Positions 1 to 8,788 are shown, counted from the first letter of the stretch. The stretch is 64,000 nucleotides of DNA from CAJXSD01 sp964633145 (GCA_964633145.1 CAZWFE010000003.1:36235-100234); one strand, 5' to 3'. The notes: a model not told the origin generated them from the letters alone. Made by a program: numbers and translations.

Positions 1-174
1 TTGCGTGTTGATATGCCCGCGATTGGCCCATCCACCATCGACCAAGTGTTCGAGGCTGGATTGGCTGGCATCGTAATTGCACCCAACCGTGTGGTCGTGG
101 TTGACCGCGATACGGTATTGGCCAAAGCCAAGGATAAGGGTGTATTCATTTGGGCAAAGGATCCCACATGTTAA
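1..174 (+). CDS. lpxI: LpxI, UDP-2,3-diacylglucosamine pyrophosphatase (C-terminal end)
   Basis: Only the last 57 codons are in the window; the frame is open from base 1 to TAA at 172-174. The residues include IGPSTIDQVFEAGLAGI, which fits the C-terminus of the LpxI (DUF1009) family, the alphaproteobacterial alternative to LpxH. LpxI cleaves UDP-2,3-diacylglucosamine to lipid X and UMP in lipid A synthesis. The stop overlaps the lpxB start (ATG at 168), so the two are translationally coupled, and LpxB uses the LpxI product. The family call rests on a short tail plus this context. Confidence 0.8.
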   Translation: MRVDMPAIGPSTIDQVFEAGLAGIVIAPNRVVVVDRDTVLAKAKDKGVFIWAKDPTC

Positions 175-1331
175 AAATCGCCATGATTGCGGGCGAAGCG
201 TCAGGCGATAAATTAGGCGCGGCCATGATTGATGGGTTTGACGCGCTGTTGGATCAGCCTGCCGATTTTATTGGGGTGGGCGGGCCGCTAATGATCGAAC
301 GCGGTATGGACAGTTTGTTTGATATGTCCGAACTGTCCGTCATGGGTATTGTTGAAATCTTGAAACAATATGGCCATTTGAAACGTCGATTAAACCAATG
401 TGCGGATTATATTTTGGCGCAAAAGCCGGATGTGTTGATCACCATTGATGCGCCAGAATTTTCGTTGCGCTTGGCTGAAATTATCAAATCTAAATCCGAC
501 ATTCCAACGGTCCATTATGTGGCCCCCACTGTCTGGGCGTGGCGGCCCAAGCGCGCAGAAAAAATGGCCAAATACATCGACCATGTTTTGGCGTTGTTCC
601 CCTTTGAACCCCCATATATGCACGAAGCAGAGATGAGCTGCGATTTTGTGGGCCATCCTGTAACACATGAACCACTGGCATCAGATCAAGACATTGCAGA
701 TTTTCGTTCATATTATGACCTGGGCGATACCCCCGTTGCACTGGTGCTGCCCGGATCGCGGACATCCGAAGTAAAACGCCTGCTGCCTGTATTTCGCAAG
801 GCAATGGTGCAAACCTGCCAATCACATCGCGATTTGCAATGGGTTTTGCCCACAACGGCACATGTGGCAGGTTTGGTCCATGAAATGACCGCACGTTGGG
901 AACAAAAACCAATCGTGATTGACCCGCGTGATGTTGATGTTGACTTTGCCCGTCGTATGAAACGGGCCGCATTTCGTACGGCTGATATTGCGCTTGCGGC
1001 CTCTGGCACCGTGTCATTGGAATTGGCCGCCAATTCTACGCCGATGGTTATCGCCTATAATATGGGGTGGTTATCGCGCCAGATCATTGGTCGAATGTTG
1101 CTGACCGATACGGTGACCTTGGTCAATTTGGTATCTGGTGATCGCAGCGTTCCGGAATTTATCGGCCAAAACTGTCGCCCTCATTATATTGCCGATGCCC
1201 TGTCAAAAGTGCTGCAAAAAAGCGCTGACCAAGACATTGCAATGGACAAAACGATGCAAGCGCTTGGGCGTGATGGCATCGATCCAGGGCAACGGGCGGC
1301 AAAATCTGTGTTGGATTTTTTGGGGCCGTGA
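168..1331 (+). CDS. lpxB: Lipid-A-disaccharide synthase
   Basis: This is a 387-residue GT19 glycosyltransferase that joins lipid X to UDP-2,3-diacylglucosamine to give the lipid A disaccharide at the inner membrane. The N-terminus MLKIAMIAGEASGD is the family signature, followed by FIGVGGPLM and YVAPTVWAWR. LPGSR near residue 200 and ASGTVSLELA near 285 belong to the C-terminal UDP-binding half. I use the ATG at 168, not an upstream TTG at 150, because it gives the family N-terminus and overlaps the lpxI stop. The next gene is convergent, ending at 1371, and no clear terminator separates them. Confidence 0.96.
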   Translation: MLKIAMIAGEASGDKLGAAMIDGFDALLDQPADFIGVGGPLMIERGMDSLFDMSELSVMGIVEILKQYGHLKRRLNQCADYILAQKPDVLITIDAPEFSLRLAEIIKSKSDIPTVHYVAPTVWAWRPKRAEKMAKYIDHVLALFPFEPPYMHEAEMSCDFVGHPVTHEPLASDQDIADFRSYYDLGDTPVALVLPGSRTSEVKRLLPVFRKAMVQTCQSHRDLQWVLPTTAHVAGLVHEMTARWEQKPIVIDPRDVDVDFARRMKRAAFRTADIALAASGTVSLELAANSTPMVIAYNMGWLSRQIIGRMLLTDTVTLVNLVSGDRSVPEFIGQNCRPHYIADALSKVLQKSADQDIAMDKTMQALGRDGIDPGQRAAKSVLDFLGP

Positions 1332-1370
1332 TGCCATTGCGCAATCGCAGCCCCCATTAATCCGCGTGAT

Positions 1371-1973
1371 TTACTGTGCTGCGGCCAGTTTGTTGAACAT
1401 CGCCGTAAATCCGATCAGCGACACAGGCAGGATCAATTGTTGATCGGGTTGTAAAATATGGCTGATCGCCATCGTAACTTCGGTGCCTTTCTTTAGGTCA
1501 TCCAGATCAGACTGGTCAAACCCAACCCGCACGACGCAGCCCGATTTGTTGCAATAGGAATATGGGTATTCCTTGGCCTTGGTGTCGCTAAATTCAATGA
1601 CCAACGGCGCAGTCAGCAATGTTTCTAATGGCACCAAAATTGTAGCCCCTGCAACGGCTGGTTCAGTTTGCGGCAGTGGGAACATTGAAATTTCGGCGAT
1701 CGGGGTGCCTTCTTCGCGGACCAACAGTTGGAACATTTCGCATGGATCATTGCCCGTTTCCGTTGTGACACAACGGATGGCCCAATCGTCTTTGCGTTCG
1801 ACGATGTAGGGCTGGCCAATTTCACGTTTGGGTTGCAACGGTTTACCCAAGGACAGGCCTGATGCCTCTTGCGCCAATGACGGGGCTGGCATCAAACAGA
1901 CCAAACCAAGCGCCACAAGGTTAAGGCCAAAAAATTTCAACATGCTATTGATCACTTTGCTTACAGAATCCAT
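1371..1973 (-). CDS. Invasion-associated locus B (IalB) family periplasmic protein
   Basis: A secreted protein of about 200 residues: a hydrophobic signal peptide ending near PAPSLAQ, then an IalB-type domain with paired cysteines (IRCVTT with NDPCEM, and YCNKSGCVV) that probably form disulfides. The family is named after Bartonella IalB, but in free-living roseobacters its role is unknown, so invasion should not be inferred. The start is ambiguous: ATG at 1973, or ATG at 1943, which gives a more typical short signal-peptide n-region. Neither has a strong ribosome binding site. Two minus-strand terminators lie upstream, so it probably has its own promoter. Confidence 0.8.
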   Translation of the reverse strand: MDSVSKVINSMLKFFGLNLVALGLVCLMPAPSLAQEASGLSLGKPLQPKREIGQPYIVERKDDWAIRCVTTETGNDPCEMFQLLVREEGTPIAEISMFPLPQTEPAVAGATILVPLETLLTAPLVIEFSDTKAKEYPYSYCNKSGCVVRVGFDQSDLDDLKKGTEVTMAISHILQPDQQLILPVSLIGFTAMFNKLAAAQ

Positions 1974-2070
1974 ACGCGTAACATGCAAAGTTATTGGATC
2001 AAGCACAAGGCAACAGCCCTTATTAATTCGCAATAGGCGGGAAATGTCACATTAAGTTGGCGGGCTATCA

Positions 2071-2143
2071 AACGAAAAAGAGGGCCTTTTAAGCGGCCCT
2101 CTCTTATCTTTGTTTCTCTCCCCGTCGGACTGGCCGACTTATG
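2071..2143 (-). ncRNA. Candidate small RNA B
   Basis: On the minus strand a TTGACC box (plus 2173-2178), a 17-base spacer and TAGCGT (plus 2150-2155) resemble a sigma-70 promoter. About 7 bases later begins a stretch of about 70 bases that contains a small hairpin (GTCGG/CCGAC, plus 2124-2138), a purine-rich single-stranded part and a strong terminator. It has no convincing open frame. The -10 match is weak, so the 5' end is a guess; the terminator is the firm part. Confidence 0.4.
2075..2102 (-). terminator. Rho-independent terminator, minus strand, candidate sRNA B
   Basis: Read on the minus strand, AGAGGGCC pairs with GGCCCTCT (plus positions 2079-2086 and 2095-2102) across an 8-base loop, then TTTTTCGTTT follows. 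The U tract is present only in the minus direction. No coding gene ends here: the IalB gene starts about 100 bases further along. The terminator therefore closes an untranslated transcript or an upstream leader. Confidence 0.7.
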
Positions 2144-2218
2144 CAGGTGACGCTACGAAACTATTTGCAATCGGTCAACAGTGTTTTTGGGGATTCCTTG
2201 CAAAATTAGCGCAAATAT

Positions 2219-2243
2219 AAAAAAGGCCGCGCAAAGCGCGACC
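2219..2243 (-). terminator. Rho-independent terminator, minus strand, candidate sRNA A
   Basis: On the minus strand GGTCGCGC pairs with GCGCGGCC (plus 2236-2243 and 2225-2232, one G-U pair) around a TTT loop and is followed by six T. As with the second terminator about 120 bases further along, no coding gene ends here. Confidence 0.65.
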
Positions 2244-2315
2244 AGTCTGACAGGGAGGACGTCGCCCAAACCAATTTTCGGTCTGAGCAAAGTTAGACTA
2301 GCGCTTATCTGTTAA
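2219..2315 (-). ncRNA. Candidate small RNA A
   Basis: About 95 bases on the minus strand between a TACAAT box (plus about 2322-2327) and the terminator at 2219-2243. The interior has GACGTCCTCCCTGTC, a C-rich loop with CCTCC that could pair with Shine-Dalgarno sequences. This resembles the C-rich loops of several alphaproteobacterial sRNAs, but I do not recognise a known family. There is no clear -35 box. The divergent HerA-like gene starts at 2357, so the promoters would be back to back. Confidence 0.35.
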
Positions 2316-2356
2316 GATTGTATGTTTGATACGTCACAGAAATAAGGATTACAGGG

Positions 2357-3919
2357 ATGCGGTCAGAAATCTTAGTGGGCGGCGGTGAACGCGACTACGC
2401 CACGCCACAGAAAGTAAAGCTAAAATACGCAAATCGGCATGGTTTGATCGCAGGGGCCACCGGAATCGGCAAAACCGTGACCCTGCAGATTATGGCTGAG
2501 GAATTCTCAAAATGTGGGGTTCCCGTGTTTATGGCTGATGTCAAAGGCGATTTGTCTGGGTTGGCTGTGGCCGGCACCGACAGCCAAAAATTGCATGATG
2601 CATTCCAATCCCGTGTTCAGACCATCGGGATCGAGGATTTTCAATATCAGGCATTTCCGACGGTATTTTGGGATTTGTTTGGCGAATCGGGACACCCGAT
2701 TCGGACCACGCTGGCTGAAATGGGCCCGCTGATTCTGTCACGATTGCTAGAGCTGAGCGAGGCACAAGAAGGCGTGATCAATATTGCCTATCGTTTAGCC
2801 GACGAAGAAGGCTTGGCGTTATTGGATCTGAAGGATCTGCAACGCATGCTGGTTTGGATGGGGGAAAACAGTCGCGAATTGACCCTGCGCTATGGCAATA
2901 TTGCTGCCAGCACAATTGGCAGTATTCAGCGACAGTTGCTGATTTTGGAAAACCAAGGTGCCGTGGATTTCTTTGGCGAACCAGCCTTGGATCTGTCTGA
3001 TATGATGCGGGTGGATGCCAGCGGGCGCGGGCAGGTCAATATTCTGGCGGCCAATAAATTAATGGCCACACCAAAACTTTATGCGACCTTTCTCTTATGG
3101 CTGTTATCAGAATTATTCGAAACCCTGCCCGAAGTGGGCGACCCTGATAAACCCAAATTGGTGTTTTTCTTTGACGAGGCGCATTTGTTATTTGACGATG
3201 CGCCCAAGGCTTTGGTGGATAAGGTGGAACAGGTCGCCCGTTTGATCCGGTCCAAAGGGGTGGGTGTGTATTTCGTCACACAAAGTCCAGATGACATTCC
3301 CGAGGATATCTTGGGCCAGTTGGGCAACCGTGTGCAGCACGCCCTGCGCGCCTATACAGCACGCGATCAACAGGCGTTGCGCCGCGCGGCCCAGACATAT
3401 CGCGTAGGCCCCGATATGAACATCGAAGAGGCGATTTTACAGGTGGGTGTGGGCGAGGCTGTTACATCGTTTTTGGGGGACAAAGGTGTTCCGGGGTTTG
3501 CGACCCGCACCCTGATCCGGCCACCACAATCGCAGTTGGGCCCCATCCAAGAAACGCGGCGGGCCGAGGTTATTCAAGCGTCGGATCTAGAGCAAAAATA
3601 CCGCCATGTTTTAGATCGTGTATCCGCCTATGAGATTTTGAACCAGCGCGCGCAGGCCGCTGCGGCGGCTGCAGAGGCAGTCGCAGAAGAGCACCCCACA
3701 GAAGATATGGATGATCCCGCCGATCGACGCGTTTACAATTCTGCGCGCCGCATAGGTGGCGCAGGATCAGCGCGGCGTTTGTCCAAACCACGCGGACGAA
3801 AGGCTGAGGCAGGTGGTATTGGTGAGGCGCTGGGACGTGCCTTGGTCAAAGAGTTGTCGGGGACAACAGGGCGGCGGATCATCCGCGGCGTTTTGGGTGG
3901 ATTATTTAAGCGGCGCTAG
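2357..3919 (+). CDS. DUF853 / HerA-like P-loop ATPase
   Basis: A 520-residue protein of the DUF853 (YjgR) group, related to the HerA/FtsK superfamily of DNA-translocating ATPases. The Walker A motif GATGIGKT is at residues 33-40 and Walker B (LVFFFDEAHLLF) near 270. FVTQSPDDIPEDILGQLGNR matches the conserved sensor and arginine-finger region. A helical Ala-rich stretch (about 435-455) and a basic tail follow. The substrate is not established for this family. No NurA nuclease gene is adjacent, so a HerA-NurA end-resection role is not supported. It ends just before a hairpin repeat element shared with the convergent mmsB. Confidence 0.85.
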   Translation: MRSEILVGGGERDYATPQKVKLKYANRHGLIAGATGIGKTVTLQIMAEEFSKCGVPVFMADVKGDLSGLAVAGTDSQKLHDAFQSRVQTIGIEDFQYQAFPTVFWDLFGESGHPIRTTLAEMGPLILSRLLELSEAQEGVINIAYRLADEEGLALLDLKDLQRMLVWMGENSRELTLRYGNIAASTIGSIQRQLLILENQGAVDFFGEPALDLSDMMRVDASGRGQVNILAANKLMATPKLYATFLLWLLSELFETLPEVGDPDKPKLVFFFDEAHLLFDDAPKALVDKVEQVARLIRSKGVGVYFVTQSPDDIPEDILGQLGNRVQHALRAYTARDQQALRRAAQTYRVGPDMNIEEAILQVGVGEAVTSFLGDKGVPGFATRTLIRPPQSQLGPIQETRRAEVIQASDLEQKYRHVLDRVSAYEILNQRAQAAAAAAEAVAEEHPTEDMDDPADRRVYNSARRIGGAGSARRLSKPRGRKAEAGGIGEALGRALVKELSGTTGRRIIRGVLGGLFKRR

Positions 3920-3932
3920 GGTCATCTGTGTA

Positions 3933-3987
3933 CTGGGGGGCTGTCTGCCCCCCAGACCCCCCGAGAGTATTTTGGCAAAAATGAAAG
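3933..3987. repeat. Intergenic hairpin plus AGTATTTT element, copy 1
   Basis: CTGGGGGGC and GCCCCCCAG (3933-3941, 3947-3955) form a perfect 9-bp hairpin. CCCCCCGAGAGTATTTTGG and then CAAAAATGAAAG follow. It sits between the convergent HerA-like and mmsB genes. Similar units occur near 7190, 23290, 23450 and 27250. It may act as a transcription end or mRNA-stabilising element. Confidence 0.6.
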
Positions 3988-3992
3988 CAAGA

Positions 3993-4865
3993 TTAACTGC
4001 GGCTGCGGTGTTCAAAGCGTGGGAGCATGGCTGAGAAATCTTGGCCTTTGCCGTTTTCGGTTTCGACAAATGTTTCATAGAGCGATTGTGCGAGCTGGCC
4101 CATGGGCGTGTCCGCATCCGCGGAAGTCGCGGCCATTTGTGATAGGCGTAAATCCTTGAGCATGAGTTCGGCCGCAAAGCCAGGTTTGTAATCGTTATCG
4201 GCAGGCGATGTAGGGCCAATGCCGGGTGCGGGGCAATAGGCATTCATTGTCCAGCTGTAGCCAGATGATGTTGAGACGACATCGAACATAGATTGCCGAT
4301 CTAGGCCGAGTTTATCGGCAAGTGCGAAAGCTTCGCAAGTGGCGATCATGGTCACGCCCAGGATCATGTTGTTACAGATTTTGGCGGCTTGGCCATTTCC
4401 TGAGGGGCCACAATGGACCGATTTTTGCCCCATAATGTCAAAGAGCGGTTTGGTTTTTTCATAGCCTTCGGCTGCGCCACCAACCATAAAGGTCAGTGTG
4501 CCTGCAGCCGCGCCGCCAACGCCCCCTGAAACGGGGGCATCAAGGGCAAAAATGTTTGCGTTCTGTGCCTGTGCGGCGACCGCGCGGGCGCTGTCGACAT
4601 CGACGGTTGAACAATCTGCAAAGACGGCGCCTGCGGACATTACGGGTATAATTTCGTCAGCCACGCGGCGCAGTATGTCGCCATTTGGCAGCATTGTAAT
4701 CACAATATCTGCGCCGGTTGCGGCCTGTGCGGCGGTTTGGGCTATGTCTAGGCCATCCACTGAGACCTGTGCAGTGTCAAAACCTGTCACTGTGTGACCT
4801 GCTGTGGCGAGGTTTGCAGCCATTGGGGCGCCCATGTTGCCCAAACCGATGAAGCCAATTTTCAT
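3993..4865 (-). CDS. mmsB: 3-hydroxyisobutyrate dehydrogenase
   Basis: This 290-residue beta-hydroxyacid dehydrogenase oxidises 3-hydroxyisobutyrate to methylmalonate semialdehyde with NAD+ in valine catabolism. It has the N-terminal Rossmann motif GFIGLGNMGAPMA, the substrate-binding DAPVSGGVGGA near residue 120, and the catalytic lysine in GNGQAAKICNNM near 170. The ATG at 4865 follows AGGAG with good spacing; an in-frame TTG two codons upstream is not needed. It is the last gene of a four-gene operon, starting 2 bases after the hydrolase that makes its substrate and feeding MmsA at the operon head. Confidence 0.95.
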   Translation of the reverse strand: MKIGFIGLGNMGAPMAANLATAGHTVTGFDTAQVSVDGLDIAQTAAQAATGADIVITMLPNGDILRRVADEIIPVMSAGAVFADCSTVDVDSARAVAAQAQNANIFALDAPVSGGVGGAAAGTLTFMVGGAAEGYEKTKPLFDIMGQKSVHCGPSGNGQAAKICNNMILGVTMIATCEAFALADKLGLDRQSMFDVVSTSSGYSWTMNAYCPAPGIGPTSPADNDYKPGFAAELMLKDLRLSQMAATSADADTPMGQLAQSLYETFVETENGKGQDFSAMLPRFEHRSRS

Positions 4866-4867
4866 GT

Positions 4868-5896
4868 TCAATCTCCTGTAAATAGATCCATGTTGCCCAA
4901 GGGTGATGTCATGAGCGTTAGTGTTTTAGGGTCGACCGTATTGAGGGTATGGTGCCAATTCGGAGCACGGTCTTTGTCGATGACAGCAGCGCGGATGCCT
5001 TCGATAAAGTCACCATGTTCGATGGCGCGCGCTGTAAAGCGGTATTCTGCGCGCAGTGCATCGAATATGGTGGCCGATTTTGGCAGATTTTCCAAGATAT
5101 GCAGGGTTGCCGACATTGCCAGAGGCGAATTGCGCGAAATTGATTTGAGAGCAGTGCGCGCCAAATCTGATCCGTCGTTGGATAAATCATCCGCAAGCTT
5201 TGGCAGTGATGTATGGTTGAACAAATTGGCAATAATGTTGGATTGCACTGCCAATTGTGCTTGGCCCGGGTCATGCGCGCGCAGTGCATTCGTGGAACCG
5301 CTGGTTTCTAGCGTTGCAATCAGTTCTGGCCAATGTATTTGGGGGATATAGAGATCGGCAAAGCCTGCAAAGATTGCATCAGCGGCTGTCATGCGTGTTG
5401 CCGTTAGCCCCAAATATGCCCCAATACCCCTTGGTGCGCGTGATAGCAGCAGCGACCCCCCCACATCAGGGACCAAGCCGATCCCGCATTCGGGCATGGC
5501 GATCTGGCTGGTTTCGCCCACAATGCGGTGGCTGCCATGGCAGGATACGCCAACACCGCCGCCCATTGTAAAACCCTGCATAAAGGCAACATAGGGTTTG
5601 GGATAGGTGGCAATCATAGCGTTCATACGATATTCATCTGCCCAGAATTTTTGCCCATAGGCATAGTCGCCGCGTTTACCGCTGGCATATAGATCGGCAA
5701 TATCGCCCCCCGCGCAAAAAGCGCGATCGCCAATCGCGTCAACCACCACCAGATCCACAGCAGGATTATCGCGCCAAGCGACCAGCGCGTCTGTGATTTT
5801 CATGCACATGTCATAGGTCAGGGCATTTAGGACCTGTGGGCGATTTAATGTGATCCGACCGGCGCGGCCTGTGATGCGGATGTCAATGTCGGCCAT
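4868..5896 (-). CDS. 3-hydroxyisobutyryl-CoA hydrolase
   Basis: A 342-residue crotonase-fold thioesterase that releases 3-hydroxyisobutyrate from its CoA ester, the valine-pathway step before MmsB. It is longer than an enoyl-CoA hydratase and has the HIBCH-type active site: FCAGGDI in the oxyanion region, TMGGGVGVSCHGS, and MPECGIGLVPDVG with the catalytic Glu and Asp. It lies 7 bases after the acyl-CoA dehydrogenase and 2 bases before mmsB. No separate enoyl-CoA hydratase for methacrylyl-CoA is in the operon, so one encoded elsewhere must supply its substrate. Confidence 0.92.
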   Translation of the reverse strand: MADIDIRITGRAGRITLNRPQVLNALTYDMCMKITDALVAWRDNPAVDLVVVDAIGDRAFCAGGDIADLYASGKRGDYAYGQKFWADEYRMNAMIATYPKPYVAFMQGFTMGGGVGVSCHGSHRIVGETSQIAMPECGIGLVPDVGGSLLLSRAPRGIGAYLGLTATRMTAADAIFAGFADLYIPQIHWPELIATLETSGSTNALRAHDPGQAQLAVQSNIIANLFNHTSLPKLADDLSNDGSDLARTALKSISRNSPLAMSATLHILENLPKSATIFDALRAEYRFTARAIEHGDFIEGIRAAVIDKDRAPNWHHTLNTVDPKTLTLMTSPLGNMDLFTGD

Positions 5897-5903
5897 TTGT
5901 GTG

Positions 5904-7049
5904 TCACTGTCTTTCGGTCAAAAGTTGGCGTGAAATGATCAGACGCATGATTTCATTTGTCCCCTCAAGGATTTGATGCACACGCAGGTCGCGAACAATT
6001 TTTTCGATGCCATAATCGGCCAGATAGCCATAACCACCATGCAGTTGCAGGCACCCATTGGCCACGTCAAAGGCGGCATCCGTGACCATCAGTTTGGCCA
6101 TGGCACAGAATTTGGTTGCCTCTGGCGCGCCAGTATCCAGCATCCAAGCGGCTTGGCGTAGAAAGATCCGAGCAGATTGTAATTTGGTTTCATAGTCTGC
6201 CAAACGGAATTGTAGACCTTGGAATTGGTCGATGGATTTTCCAAATGCTTTGCGTTCGCCCATATAGGCAAGCGTCATGTTTAGCGCCTGTTGTGCGCCG
6301 CCCAAGGCGCTGGCCGCAATGTTGAGACGACCGCCATCAAGGCCGGCCATGGCATAGGAAAATCCACGGCCTTCTTCGCCGATAAGGTTTTCCGCAGGCA
6401 CATGGCAATCATCAAATTGGACCTGAGCGGTGGGTTGACTGCGCCAGCCCATTTTATCCTCTAGCCCGCCAAAGGATAGGCCATTGGTTCCATCTGGGAC
6501 GATGAGGGATGATATTCCTTTGGGGCCATCATCGCCAGTCCGGCACATCACGATATAGGCGTCTGAATATCCGCCGCCTGAGATAAAGGCTTTGGTGCCA
6601 TTCATAGTGTAGCCATCATTTGTGCGCTGTGCGCTGGTGCGCAGGGCCGCAGCATCTGATCCCGAGCCGGGTTCCGTCAGACAATAGCTGAAGACTGTTT
6701 CCATTGAACACATTTTAGGCAGCCATTTGGCGCGTAGGTCCTGCGAGCCGAATTTATCGATCATGCCGCCACACATATTGTGGATCGAAAGAAATGATCC
6801 AACAGAGGGGCAGGCCATGGCAAGGGCTTCGAAGATCAGGGTTGCATCAAGGCGGGACAGTCCTGATCCACCCATGTCTTCGGAGACATAGATACCGCCG
6901 AGGCCCAATTCTGCAACCTTTGGCCAAAGACCTTTGGGAATGGTGCCTTGTTTTTCCCAGTCTTGGGCATGGGGGGCAATCATGTCTTGGCCAAATGCGT
7001 GGGCCATATCAAAGATTGCTGTTTGTTCTTCGGTCAGGGCGAAATCCAT
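5904..7049 (-). CDS. Acyl-CoA dehydrogenase, probably isobutyryl-CoA dehydrogenase
   Basis: A 381-residue FAD acyl-CoA dehydrogenase. YCLTEPGSGSDAAAL and the C-terminal LQLHGGYGYLADYGIEK with HQILEGTNEIMR are the conserved FAD and substrate motifs; the Glu of EGTNE is the usual catalytic base. Because the other three operon genes handle isobutyryl-CoA products of valine, this enzyme most likely forms methacrylyl-CoA. That substrate is inferred from context, and another short branched acyl-CoA is possible. The ATG at 7049 is preceded by GGAGC; an in-frame TTG two codons upstream is rejected. Confidence 0.9.
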   Translation of the reverse strand: MDFALTEEQTAIFDMAHAFGQDMIAPHAQDWEKQGTIPKGLWPKVAELGLGGIYVSEDMGGSGLSRLDATLIFEALAMACPSVGSFLSIHNMCGGMIDKFGSQDLRAKWLPKMCSMETVFSYCLTEPGSGSDAAALRTSAQRTNDGYTMNGTKAFISGGGYSDAYIVMCRTGDDGPKGISSLIVPDGTNGLSFGGLEDKMGWRSQPTAQVQFDDCHVPAENLIGEEGRGFSYAMAGLDGGRLNIAASALGGAQQALNMTLAYMGERKAFGKSIDQFQGLQFRLADYETKLQSARIFLRQAAWMLDTGAPEATKFCAMAKLMVTDAAFDVANGCLQLHGGYGYLADYGIEKIVRDLRVHQILEGTNEIMRLIISRQLLTERQ

Positions 7050-7186
7050 GTTCAAGCTCCGCTGGTTTTGAATTGAACACCTGTTTAATTTGCAAATGTT
7101 TCAGTGTTGTTTCAAGTCGTAAAAATAGTTTGTGTGGGAACAGTCTGGCTGGCCCGCGCGATCGGTCCAGCCAAGGTTTTGTGAAA

Positions 7187-7254
7187 GGGGGGGCGTTGCC
7201 CCCTTGGGCCATTGGCCCAATTCCCCCAGAGTATTTTTACAAAACTGAAAGAGG
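7187..7254. repeat. Intergenic hairpin plus AGTATTTTT element, copy 2
   Basis: GGGGGC-GTT-GCCCCC (7189-7203) and TTGGGCC-ATT-GGCCCAA (7204-7220) form two adjacent hairpins. CCCCCAGAGTATTTTTAC and AAAACTGAAAGAGG follow. The unit lies in the 208-base gap between mmsA and the acyl-CoA dehydrogenase gene, pointing opposite to transcription. It could uncouple expression within the operon. The rest of the gap holds nothing I recognise. Confidence 0.6.
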
Positions 7255-7257
7255 AGG

Positions 7258-8757
7258 TTAGTCCATGGGTTTGAAGTTGAATTCGCCGCCCTCTTTCAGG
7301 CCAGATGGCCAACGCGAAGTGACCGTTTTGGTACGGGTATAGAATTTGAACGCGTCTGGTCCGTGTTGGTTTAGATCGCCAAAGACAGATTTTTTCCAAC
7401 CCCCGAAGGTGTGGTAGGCCAGTGGTACAGGAATGGGGACGTTGATGCCGACCATACCGATGTTGATGCGGTTTGCGAAATCGCGTGCGGTATCGCCGTC
7501 ACGGGTAAAGATCGCGGTTCCGTTGCCGTATTCGTGGTCAATCGCCAGATTGATCGCCTCTTCGTAGGATTTGGCGCGTACTGTGGACAGGACCGGGCCA
7601 AAGATTTCTTTTTTATAGATATCCATATCTGGGGTTACATTGTCGAACAGGTGCGGGCCGACGAAGAAGCCGTCTTCGTAGCCTTGCAGGCTAAAGTCAC
7701 GGCCGTCGACAACCAGTGTTGCGCCTTGGTCGATGCCCGTTTGCACAAGGTTGAGAATGTTTTGTTTGGCCGCTGCGGTGACGACGGGGCCGTAATCGAC
7801 ATCATCGCCCGATGTATATGGGCCAACTTTCAGTTTTTCGATGCGTGGCACCAGTTTTTCGATCAGGCGATCGGCGGTTTCATCACCCACAGGCACCGCA
7901 ACTGAAATGGCCATGCAGCGTTCGCCGGCAGCACCGTATCCGGCGCCGATTAACGCATCTGCGGCCTGATCCATGTCTGCGTCTGGCATGATGATCATGT
8001 GGTTTTTCGCGCCGCCAAAGCACTGAACGCGTTTGCCGTTGGAACAGCCGCGGCCATAGATGTATTCGGCGATTGGGGTCGAGCCGACGAAGCCGATGGA
8101 TTGGATGACATCGTGGTCTAGGATGGCATCGACGGCCTCTTTGTCGCCATTGACGACCTGAAGGATGCCTTTGGGCAGGCCTGCTTCTTCCATCAATTCG
8201 GCCAGCATCAAGGGCACGGACGGGTCACGTTCGGATGGTTTTAGGATAAAGGCGTTGCCGCAGACGATTGCAGGGGCAAACATCCACATCGGGATCATCG
8301 CAGGAAAGTTGAACGGGGTGATGCCAGCTGTTACGCCAAGGGCCTGTTTCATGGAATACATGTCGATGCCGGGGCCTGCGCTGTCGGTGAATTCACCCTT
8401 TAACATTTGTGGGGCGCCGATGCAGTATTCGACAACCTCAAGCCCGCGCTGAACATCGCCTTTGGCGTCTGGGAATGTTTTGCCGTGTTCGCGTGACAGG
8501 GCTTCGGCCAATTTGTCCATATCGCGGTTTAGCAGATCGACAAATTTCATCATGACGCGCGCACGGCGTTGGGGGTTTACGGCCGCCCAAGCGGGTTGCA
8601 CAGCTGCGGCCACATCAACGGCATGGGCCAGCTCTGCGGCGGATGCCAATGGCACCTTGGCCTGTACTTCGCCAGTTGCGGGGTTATAGACATCGGCAAA
8701 GCGGCCTGATGTGCCTTTGACGTGTTCGCCATTGATGTAATGTGTAAGTTCTTGCAT
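7258..8757 (-). CDS. mmsA: Methylmalonate-semialdehyde dehydrogenase (CoA-acylating)
   Basis: A 499-residue aldehyde dehydrogenase that converts methylmalonate semialdehyde (or malonate semialdehyde) to propionyl- or acetyl-CoA and CO2 with NAD+. The family features are ITPFNFPAMIPMWMFAPAI, GSTPIAEYIY, the nucleophile in GAAGERCMAIS near residue 285, and VGINVPIPVPLAYHTFGG near 450. The frame is open upstream, but ATG 8757 has AGGAGG in register and gives the family N-terminus MQELTHYINGEHV. It heads the valine operon and is divergent from a LysR gene; the 97-base spacer carries a TTGCA dyad. Confidence 0.96.
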   Translation of the reverse strand: MQELTHYINGEHVKGTSGRFADVYNPATGEVQAKVPLASAAELAHAVDVAAAVQPAWAAVNPQRRARVMMKFVDLLNRDMDKLAEALSREHGKTFPDAKGDVQRGLEVVEYCIGAPQMLKGEFTDSAGPGIDMYSMKQALGVTAGITPFNFPAMIPMWMFAPAIVCGNAFILKPSERDPSVPLMLAELMEEAGLPKGILQVVNGDKEAVDAILDHDVIQSIGFVGSTPIAEYIYGRGCSNGKRVQCFGGAKNHMIIMPDADMDQAADALIGAGYGAAGERCMAISVAVPVGDETADRLIEKLVPRIEKLKVGPYTSGDDVDYGPVVTAAAKQNILNLVQTGIDQGATLVVDGRDFSLQGYEDGFFVGPHLFDNVTPDMDIYKKEIFGPVLSTVRAKSYEEAINLAIDHEYGNGTAIFTRDGDTARDFANRINIGMVGINVPIPVPLAYHTFGGWKKSVFGDLNQHGPDAFKFYTRTKTVTSRWPSGLKEGGEFNFKPMD

Positions 8758-8788
8758 TTTGTCCTCCTGAATTGGCGATAGTATAGCC

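Noticed and set aside
390..1033. Minus-strand frames opposite lpxB
   Set aside because: They are shadows of the strongly coding lpxB frame.
2357..3919. HerA-NurA DNA-end resection or defence module
   Set aside because: No nuclease or SIR2 partner is next to the HerA-like gene; DUF853 proteins occur as single housekeeping-like genes.
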